Source: JBAZOB01 sp041648895
GTDB lineage: Bacteria; Patescibacteriota; JAHJAL01
NCBI GenBank assembly: GCA_041648895.1
Contig: JBAZOB010000024.1
Location: 1-19,065, forward strand
DNA length: 19,065 nucleotides
Direction: 5' to 3'
A program made the position numbers and the translations under genes. The notes below the pieces were generated by a model that did no database searches, was not told where the DNA came from, and was given only the letters and a program-made list of their open reading frames with translations. Positions within the stretch are counted from its first letter, which is position 1, and every line of letters begins with the position of its first letter. Positions 14,760 to 19,065 of this stretch are shown here, piece by piece.

Positions 14760-14814
14760 TGTCATCCTGGAACCGAAATCCGCCCAAGGCGGAGCTTCGA
14801 TATCCAGGATGACA
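14760..14814. repeat. Palindromic repeat, copy C (short core-only form)
   Basis: TGTCATCCTGGA (14760-14771) and TCCAGGATGACA (14803-14814) are perfect 12-nt inverted arms; inside, TCCGCC-CAA-GGCGGA forms a second stem. It equals the core of copy A without the outer ends. It could also act as a processing or termination structure after the permease gene, though no T run follows. Confidence 0.75.
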
Positions 14815-14843
14815 GTTATACTTATTATTCCTCCTGCCATTCA

Positions 14844-14872
14844 TTGACAATAACAGTCGATAATGTTAAATT
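14844..14872 (+). promoter_or_regulatory. Promoter of smpB, probably leaderless
   Basis: TTGACA (14844-14849), 17-nt spacer, TAAATT (14867-14872). The start of transcription would fall at about 14879-14880, that is, on the A of the smpB ATG. No Shine-Dalgarno sequence precedes that ATG, which fits a leaderless message. The -10 is only 4/6. Confidence 0.45.
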
Positions 14873-14879
14873 AACAGAT

Positions 14880-15329
14880 ATGAGAAAGATTGTCGCCCAC
14901 AACAAGAAGGCTCGCTATGATTATGAAATTCTGGAAACGCTGGTGGCCGGCATTGAATTGAAAGGACACGAGGTTAAATCTATTCGCCAAGGCAAAATCA
15001 GCATCAAAGAAGCTCACGCTCGCCTGATTAATAACCAAGTTTTTCTGCTGGGCGCCAATATCACCCAATACAAACAACACGCCGATCAAAACTACGACCC
15101 CATCCGCACCCGCAAGCTTTTATTACACCGCCAAGAAATCAACCGCCTGATCGGCAAGATCAAAGAAAAAGGCCTGGCCCTGGTCCCGCTTTCCGTCTTC
15201 TTGCAAAATCACAAACTGGTCAAAGTGGAACTGGCATTAGGCAAAGGCAAGAAACAATATGACAAACGGGAAAGCCTTAAGAAAAAAGAATTGGACCGGA
15301 AATTAAAAAGCCGGTTTGGAAAAATATAA
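14880..15329 (+). CDS. smpB: SsrA-binding protein SmpB
   Basis: 149 aa from the ATG at 14880. An in-frame TTG at 14844 would add 12 residues, but that TTG is the -35 TTGACA of the likely promoter, and the ATG gives the canonical MRKIVAHNKKARYDYEI start. SmpB binds tmRNA and places it in the A site of stalled ribosomes. Signatures: GHEVKSIRQGKISIKEAHAR (29-48), GANITQY, DPIRTRKLLLHRQEI (73-87) and the decoding-centre tail GKGKKQYDKRE (121-131) followed by the basic C-terminal helix. The tmRNA gene lies 187 nt downstream on the same strand, so both parts of trans-translation are together. A heptamer hairpin array separates them. Confidence 0.97.
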   Translation: MRKIVAHNKKARYDYEILETLVAGIELKGHEVKSIRQGKISIKEAHARLINNQVFLLGANITQYKQHADQNYDPIRTRKLLLHRQEINRLIGKIKEKGLALVPLSVFLQNHKLVKVELALGKGKKQYDKRESLKKKELDRKLKSRFGKI

Positions 15330-15333
15330 ATAC

Positions 15334-15438
15334 AAGGATCAAGGATCAAGTTTCAAGGATCAAGTGACTTGATACTTGAAACTTGATCCTTGAAACTTGA
15401 TCCTTGAAACTTGATCCTTGAAACTTGATCCTTGATCC
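15334..15438. repeat. Fifteen-unit inverted heptamer array between smpB and ssrA
   Basis: Five forward units (AAGGATC, AAGGATC, AAGTTTC, AAGGATC, AAGTGAC; 15334-15368) are followed with no gap by ten units in the opposite sense (TTGATAC, then TTGAAAC alternating with TTGATCC, ending in two TTGATCC; 15369-15438), exactly 105 nt. The junction AAGT-G-ACTT is the centre of a hairpin of about 33 bp with about three mismatches and almost no loop. The unit is that of 6246-6301. It starts 5 nt after the smpB stop; no T run follows, so it is not a classical terminator. Confidence 0.9.
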
Positions 15439-15445
15439 TTTATGT

Positions 15446-15521
15446 TCCCCAATTAACTCGCAGATAGGACATTATCTTCTCCGACTCAATAACTTGCTAA
15501 AGATAACGTCCTTTCTGGGGA
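15446..15521 (+). promoter_or_regulatory. Hairpin at the 5' edge of tmRNA (precursor leader)
   Basis: AGGAC-A-TTATCTT (15466-15478) pairs with AAGATAA-C-GTCCT (15500-15512), 12 of 13 positions, around 21 nt, ending 4 nt before the mature tmRNA. TCCCCA (15446-15451) can further pair with TGGGGA (15516-15521), which includes the first bases of tmRNA and would compete with its acceptor stem. Role unknown; possibly in processing. Confidence 0.4.
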
Positions 15522-15940
15522 TGATTTGGCTTTGACAGATCTGTACTTTAATTATTCGCATGTAGTGAGGGGGTAGCTTACTCACTTTAATTCCTAAGTT
15601 ACCACATCGACAAACGTCGACAATCTAGCTAGCCGCGTCAAGCAATTGGCTGCAAACTTGTTTGCTCCCATGCAATTGGCTCCGGCTACTGCTCTTGCCT
15701 AACTTATAGACAAGCATCCTGCCCGACCGGCGCGACGGCCGGATCCAGGGTGTCATAAACTTCGCGCTGCCCTCACGTCGCCTACATAACGGCGTGAATC
15801 AAGCTTCTTATGTATCTAGGATTTATTTATCCGCTGTTTGATTTATATAGATCCCTAGCCTAAAAATTTAAAAACAGCTAAACATGTAGACAATAATTAA
15901 TCGTCACTTCTGGACGTGGGTTCGACCCCCACCATCTCCA
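15517..15940 (+). ncRNA. ssrA: Transfer-messenger RNA (tmRNA)
   Basis: 424 nt. The ends form a 7-bp acceptor stem, GGGGATG with CATCTCC, that has the G3-U70 pair needed for alanylation; the T arm is GTGGG-TTCGACC-CCCAC, the discriminator is A15940, and CCA is not encoded. The 5' part reads GATTTGGCTTTGACAG as in other tmRNAs. Pseudoknot 1 is visible: GTGAG/CTCAC (15565-15569, 15581-15585) with GGTAGC/GTTACC (15572-15577, 15598-15603). The tag frame ends in TAA at 15700-15702 and codes for ...QLAPATALA. The likely resume codon is GAC at 15619 (context AACGTC-GAC, as in E. coli TAGTC-GCA), giving a 27-residue tag starting DNLASRVKQL; GCA at 15652 would give a 16-residue tag. It works with SmpB, encoded just upstream. 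Confidence 0.93.
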
Positions 15941-15968
15941 CTTTCTTCCAATTAATTTTGATTAATAA

Positions 15969-16349
15969 TCATAATCCCTCTTCTCTAATGCATCTCTGAT
16001 AACTATTGTCGTATTCTCTTTCTCGGCTCTCCCTGCAAGAGTCACTATCGCTGTGGCATTCTTTTTTCATGGCTGTGATTGCTACTTCATTACAATATTT
16101 CTTAATACTTATTGGCCGCCATTGAAACCAATAAAACAAGAAAACAAGAGCTAATAAAATTGTTACCCCAATAAGAATTTGTTTCTTTATTTTTTTGATG
16201 TAAACAAACATTTTACCGATTCTAAATAACGATATTATTAAAACTAAAAGTATGCATCCATACAAAATAATTAATACATTCCCATACACAAATGCAGTAA
16301 TAGTTAAAATAATTAGATAAAAAATTATTAATGAAACAGTAATATTCAT
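15969..16349 (-). CDS. Hypothetical membrane protein with cysteine-bearing tail
   Basis: 126 aa. Three likely membrane helices: about 5-25, 26-44 and 59-77, the last two joined by a basic stretch (FRIGKMFVYIKKIKKQ) that would stay inside. After the third helix come about 50 hydrophilic residues with four Cys (YCNEVA, KKECHS, DSCRES, QRCIREEGL), presumably outside and able to form disulphides. An ending of the kind Y-x3-CxRE-x-GL is something I recall from small Patescibacterial proteins, but I cannot name a family. It converges on ssrA, 28 nt away, and is AT-rich with many ATA codons, like the rest of the block up to 18545. No Shine-Dalgarno sequence is seen. Confidence 0.6.
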   Translation of the reverse strand: MNITVSLIIFYLIILTITAFVYGNVLIILYGCILLVLIISLFRIGKMFVYIKKIKKQILIGVTILLALVFLFYWFQWRPISIKKYCNEVAITAMKKECHSDSDSCRESREREYDNSYQRCIREEGL

Positions 16350-16402
16350 AGAAATAGATTATTAAGTAAAATTATATTTAATTAATCAAGAATATATTTG
16401 TG

Positions 16403-16609
16403 TCAAAGAATATTACCTAATAATTGCAATACAAAACCAGCAACAATTAGAAATATTGATACTTTTTTTACCCAAGCCGGATGATACTTATCATCTGGCA
16501 ATAACTCATGAACGATATTAAATGTTTCTGGCTTATAAAAGGCCAAAATTATTACTCCAATAATATCTACTATTAAACCAGAAATAACAAAATATTGATT
16601 AATACTCAT
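16403..16609 (-). CDS. Small two-helix membrane protein, hypothetical
   Basis: 68 aa. Helix 1 is about residues 7-25 (FVISGLIVDIIGVIILAFY) and helix 2 about 49-67 (VSIFLIVAGFVLQLLG). The polar loop between them holds HELLPDDKYHPAWVKK. Such hairpin membrane proteins are common beside accessory modules but the family is not recognised. It lies between the cysteine-tail membrane protein and the TOPRIM-like gene, all on the minus strand, with a 215-nt spacer upstream. The gene is short, yet the regular hydrophobic pattern and clean ATG support coding. Confidence 0.55.
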   Translation of the reverse strand: MSINQYFVISGLIVDIIGVIILAFYKPETFNIVHELLPDDKYHPAWVKKVSIFLIVAGFVLQLLGNIL

Positions 16610-16627
16610 ATTTTGATTTTTTATAGC

Positions 16628-16788
16628 TTGCGCATACTTGTGCGCAAAAAAGACAACTTTTTATTAATTTATGCCATATAAGCCAACAGATTTAATAATG
16701 AACTTGTGTATACTTATGTATTTAATGTGATAACTTATCCATTCCGCGGGCAGTAGTAATATATTTCTGTCATGTGGAAAATATATTA
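16628..16788. repeat. Two inverted repeats in the spacer upstream of the 68-aa gene
   Basis: TTGCGCA (16628-16634) and TGCGCAA (16641-16647) form a 7-bp stem with a 6-nt loop 19 nt upstream of the minus-strand ATG at 16609. TAATATATTT (16757-16766) and AAATATATTA (16779-16788) form a 10-bp AT stem. Neither is followed by T in the minus-strand direction, so they are not typical terminators of the TOPRIM-like gene. The first could be an operator or leader element. Confidence 0.4.
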
Positions 16789-16824
16789 AAAAAAAATTTG
16801 GACACAGAAGCAACCCCTCGCCTT

Positions 16825-17346
16825 TTAAGAAGATAGTCTAGGTCTGTTTACTTTGCCTAATATATTTTCTCTCTTTTTAATAATTTCCTTCAAATTATTC
16901 CACAAATCTTGGTTAACAAATTTATAAATATTTTTTCTAGCATATTCATTAAGCTGATGTTTATTGTATTTCTTGTATCTTTGACCCAAAACCCTGATAT
17001 ATTCATTTTCAGCGTTATCTATATGCCAATAAATATATATGCCATTGTCCGATGCATGTTTTTCTAATTCTATTTTATAAACCTCCCATTTTTTGCCTTC
17101 TCGTTTTAGTACATCCAAGTCTATAAAACATATAACTAAATCATAATCTACATTTTGTTTAGTTATTATGCATTGTTCAACAACTTCTTTCGGAGAACAT
17201 CCCCAAGCATTATCAAAATGAAAATTCCATTTTTTTGTATGATACTGAAATATTCTGTGATCAGTTAACTTCTCATAGAATTTTCTATCTCTCCCGCCTT
17301 CTCCAAATAACATGCAGGTATATTTTTTTACTTTATCATTTTTCAT
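16825..17346 (-). CDS. TOPRIM/RloB-like protein, partner of an ABC-type ATPase
   Basis: 173 aa, soluble, basic. The start TCMLFGEGGRDRKFYEKL (10-27) fits the strand-Glu-helix opening of TOPRIM-like and RloB-like proteins, with Glu16 as the expected acidic residue; VICFIDLDVLKREG (71-84) supplies the D-x-D pair Asp76 and Asp78. IYWHIDNAENEYIRVLG (105-121) sits where RloB proteins have their Asn/Phe-Glu segment. TOPRIM folds use these acids to bind Mg2+ in nucleases and topoisomerases; nuclease activity here is inference. It starts 5 nt after the ATPase stop, so the two form an operon. RloA/RloB, AbiL and PARIS (AriA/AriB) systems pair an ATPase with such an effector; this one is shorter than usual RloB. 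Family confidence is moderate. Confidence 0.55.
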   Translation of the reverse strand: MKNDKVKKYTCMLFGEGGRDRKFYEKLTDHRIFQYHTKKWNFHFDNAWGCSPKEVVEQCIITKQNVDYDLVICFIDLDVLKREGKKWEVYKIELEKHASDNGIYIYWHIDNAENEYIRVLGQRYKKYNKHQLNEYARKNIYKFVNQDLWNNLKEIIKKRENILGKVNRPRLSS

Positions 17347-17351
17347 TATTA

Positions 17352-18545
17352 CTAGATTCTAATTTTAGGAAAAGCACCATAAGCGCCACTCATATACTTC
17401 CCCAAGAAATTTTCATCAGGACGTATATTGTTCACTTCGTCTAAACGATAGGCAGAGCTTATGCTCAAATCATCTTTTTCGGTTAAATAAATTTGCTGCA
17501 TATTAAGTTTCTTCAAAAAATTTAAAGAATGAGAGGAAAAAATTAATTGCGCTTTTCTATTTTTGTTTTCATCAATAAAAAAATTCAATATCTGATTAAG
17601 GGCTTCCGGATGCAAACCTACCTCCATCTCGTCGATGATAACCACACCATTTTTATTTAAGCCATCTAAAAGACTTGGTAAATAAAAAAATAACTGTCTA
17701 GTGCCGCTTGATTCATAAAAAATATCTAATTCCTTTTTCTTTTCTTTTGTTTTGTGTATGCCGCTAACCGCATATTTGTGCTGATTATTTTCCAAATTTT
17801 CCTCTAGTATCTTAAAACCGGCTAATCCTAAATCAAAATTAGTAATAAACCTCTCCATCTGTTCTTTTAATTTAGGATCATTTAAATATTTCCTGATGGC
17901 TACAATTTGTAATAATAAATGGTTAATCTCACCTCTTTCATTTATATTTGTCTGAAAATTAGCAAAATAATCAAAAATTGTTGAAATTACTTCAAATTCG
18001 AATTGAGATCGCTTTAAAAATGTTATCAAAGAAACATCTGGTCTAATGTTCCTAAAAAAATCATTTGGTAATGAAGCAAAATATTGCTCACTTTTCTTTG
18101 TCACTTTTTTTTGATCACGCTCAAGGATAGTTTTATTTCTTTCTTTCTTTCTCAAATCCTTTATTACTAATTTCTCTTTTTTAATAAAATAATTTTGTAA
18201 AGAGAACTCATAAAAAAATATTTTATCGTTTTTTTCAAATTCTACAAAAAAATTCGACTCCTTATTATTGTTAAAGTGAGTCTTATAAGCATAGTCTAGA
18301 ATTATCAAATTATTCGCCTGAGATTCAGGCGTCTCTCTACAAATGAAGTATGACAAGAAACTAAACAACCTCATAATATTTGTTTTGCCCGAAGCATTAG
18401 GACCAGCAAGTCCCATTATTTTTGTAATTTGTTCGCCGGTTTTAGAAGTATAGTAATCGTCGGATTTTTTCTTTGAGGTCAAGAAATCAATTTCTTGTAC
18501 TCCTTTAAAAGAATAGAAATTATTAAACTTTACCTTCCTAAGCAT
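17352..18545 (-). CDS. AAA_21/ABC-type ATPase (RloA/AbiLii/AriA-like)
   Basis: 397 aa. The N-terminus LRKVKFNNFYSFKGVQEIDF is the usual opening of OLD/RloA-like ATPases. Walker A GPNASGKTN is at 48-56, the ABC signature SSGTRQL at 279-285, Walker B VVIIDEMEVGLHP at 301-313 (Asp305, Glu306) and the switch His339 in FSSHSL. The helical middle (about 120-260) is charged and variable, as expected for a sensing or dimer arm. The tail FLGKYMSGAYGAFPKI matches the family ending Y-x-G-x-(Y/F)-GA-x-P. Such ATPases control partner nucleases in abortive-infection systems. No membrane segment. No Shine-Dalgarno sequence precedes the ATG. AT-rich codon use (many ATA and AAA, long runs of A on the coding strand) contrasts with core genes and suggests acquisition. 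Confidence 0.85.
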   Translation of the reverse strand: MLRKVKFNNFYSFKGVQEIDFLTSKKKSDDYYTSKTGEQITKIMGLAGPNASGKTNIMRLFSFLSYFICRETPESQANNLIILDYAYKTHFNNNKESNFFVEFEKNDKIFFYEFSLQNYFIKKEKLVIKDLRKKERNKTILERDQKKVTKKSEQYFASLPNDFFRNIRPDVSLITFLKRSQFEFEVISTIFDYFANFQTNINERGEINHLLLQIVAIRKYLNDPKLKEQMERFITNFDLGLAGFKILEENLENNQHKYAVSGIHKTKEKKKELDIFYESSGTRQLFFYLPSLLDGLNKNGVVIIDEMEVGLHPEALNQILNFFIDENKNRKAQLIFSSHSLNFLKKLNMQQIYLTEKDDLSISSAYRLDEVNNIRPDENFLGKYMSGAYGAFPKIRI

Positions 18546-18603
18546 AGTTTTTCATTAATGTTTATTATAACTAAAGTATAACTCATTTTATATTAAAACT
18601 ACA

Positions 18604-18629
18604 ATTTAATACAATATTTTGTATTAAAT
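18604..18629. promoter_or_regulatory. Perfect palindrome upstream of the ATPase/TOPRIM operon
   Basis: ATTTAATACAA (18604-18614) and TTGTATTAAAT (18619-18629) are perfect 11-nt inverted arms around TATT, 59 nt upstream of the ATPase ATG. On the minus strand candidate -10 boxes TATACT and TATAAT lie between palindrome and gene, so it could be an operator. On the plus strand it is followed by CTTTTTTCTTT, so it could instead end plus-strand transcription, but no plus-strand gene precedes it. Confidence 0.4.
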
Positions 18630-18764
18630 CTTTTTTCTTTATTATCGAATTAAAAATCAGTTTAAAAAGCACATCTCTAAAAACCACCAACCAAAAAATC
18701 CGGAAATTTGCCTTCAGAAAATTAATATGTCAAAATTTAACTAATATTTATCAATCCCCAAATC

Positions 18765-19065
18765 ATGTCAATTGAGTTTAGCCAAGAGCCTTTTATAGAA
18801 GAAACAAAAAACAGCGGCGAAGAACGCAAATACCTCAATGAGTCTTACAAACTAGGGGATAAAAAGAAGTCTCCGACTGCGCCGGGATTAGAAAGAGAAA
18901 AAGAAACATTGAAAATAAATAATATTAATTATGGATGTATTCTCAACGCCTCCGGGGCATTGGGATTTTTTGGGGAGGGGTATTGGTATCATCCATACCT
19001 CAAACCCCTCAATTTAGATTTTCACGGCAGTACGTTTGTAGCCAAAACCACCACCCTGCTCCCCC
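18765..19065 (+). CDS. Dihydroorotate-dehydrogenase-like protein (N-terminal part)
   Basis: The frame is open from the ATG at 18765 to the window edge (100 codons). After about 52 hydrophilic residues comes INYGCILNASGALGFFGEGY and then DFHGSTFVAKTTTLLP. The NASG and the (G)xxVxKTxT pair are the opening signature of class 1 dihydroorotate dehydrogenases and related FMN TIM-barrel enzymes, which oxidise dihydroorotate in pyrimidine synthesis. The barrel, FMN site and catalytic base lie beyond the window, so the exact member is uncertain, and the lead segment before the signature is longer than usual. No Shine-Dalgarno sequence is present. It is transcribed away from the ATPase/TOPRIM operon. 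Confidence 0.65.
   Translation, partial: MSIEFSQEPFIEETKNSGEERKYLNESYKLGDKKKSPTAPGLEREKETLKINNINYGCILNASGALGFFGEGYWYHPYLKPLNLDFHGSTFVAKTTTLLP

Noticed and set aside
14844..14879. TTG start for smpB adding 12 residues
   Set aside because: The TTG is part of a TTGACA -35 box, has no ribosome-binding site, and the added residues are not seen at the start of SmpB proteins; ATG 14880 gives the family start.
6246..15438. CRISPR array in the tandem repeats
   Set aside because: Units are 7 nt with no spacers, and no cas genes are present.
15890..15940. Separate tRNA-Ala gene at the end of tmRNA
   Set aside because: The T arm and acceptor belong to the tmRNA whose 5' half is at 15517; there is no anticodon arm.
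17235..17444. Plus-strand reading frame of 69 codons
   Set aside because: It lies opposite the junction of the TOPRIM-like and ATPase genes and has no coding features.
18604..18640. Palindrome plus T-rich stretch as a plus-strand terminator
   Set aside because: No plus-strand gene lies upstream within reach; an operator for the minus-strand operon is at least as likely.
15941..18764. att-type direct repeat of the ssrA 3' end bounding the accessory block
   Set aside because: No second copy of the last bases of ssrA was found by eye; only a weak CATCTC match near 18671.

Overview
The window looks like a chromosomal segment of a Candidate Phyla Radiation (Patescibacteria, Parcubacteria-like) bacterium. 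The signs are small compact genes, TrbC/VirB2-type (T4SS_pilin-like) two-helix pilins, an S6 ribosomal protein with a long charged tail, an S18 that keeps only one of the usual zinc cysteines, Shine-Dalgarno sequences on only a minority of genes, and hairpin-rich AT-rich spacers. The standard bacterial code fits all genes. No rRNA, CRISPR array, integrase or transposase is visible.

Layout. 1-1900 is accessory: the tail of a Bro-N/DinD-like protein, then an AAA ATPase of the DUF4143 kind behind its own promoter and an operator-like palindrome. 1898-4665 is a minus-strand pair, a membrane-anchored Gmad2 protein and aspS, with a terminator. 4873-7205 is a plus-strand core block: rpsF, ssb, rpsR, efp. 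7211-8962 is minus strand: two T4SS-type pilins, a membrane-anchored unknown protein and tRNA-Lys(CUU). 9188-15329 is plus strand: a GT4 glycosyltransferase, rny (RNase Y), a YmdB-type phosphoesterase, HU, an AI-2E family permease and smpB. The tmRNA gene (ssrA) follows smpB, so both trans-translation partners sit together. 15969-18545 is an AT-rich minus-strand accessory block directly after the ssrA 3' end: two small membrane proteins and a two-gene module (ABC-type ATPase plus small TOPRIM/RloB-like protein) that resembles antiphage abortive-infection pairs. The window ends in a partial dihydroorotate-dehydrogenase-like gene.

How the genes work together. rpsF-ssb-rpsR is the classic S6/SSB/S18 cluster, and its leader could regulate translation. 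rny and ymdB are neighbours as in Firmicutes and concern RNA decay. SmpB and tmRNA rescue stalled ribosomes, and EF-P relieves proline stalls. The pilins and anchored proteins concern the cell surface.

The most unusual structure is in the spacers. Several intergenic regions hold arrays with an exact 7-nt period, often as a forward and an inverted half that make long hairpins (clearest at 15334-15438, 6246-6301, 4714-4805 and 8829-8884). A separate family of nested palindromes with TGTCATCC...GGATGACA cores occurs three times. The best candidate for an undescribed system is the ATPase/TOPRIM-like module beside ssrA. All family assignments come from reading motifs by eye, and no database search was run.
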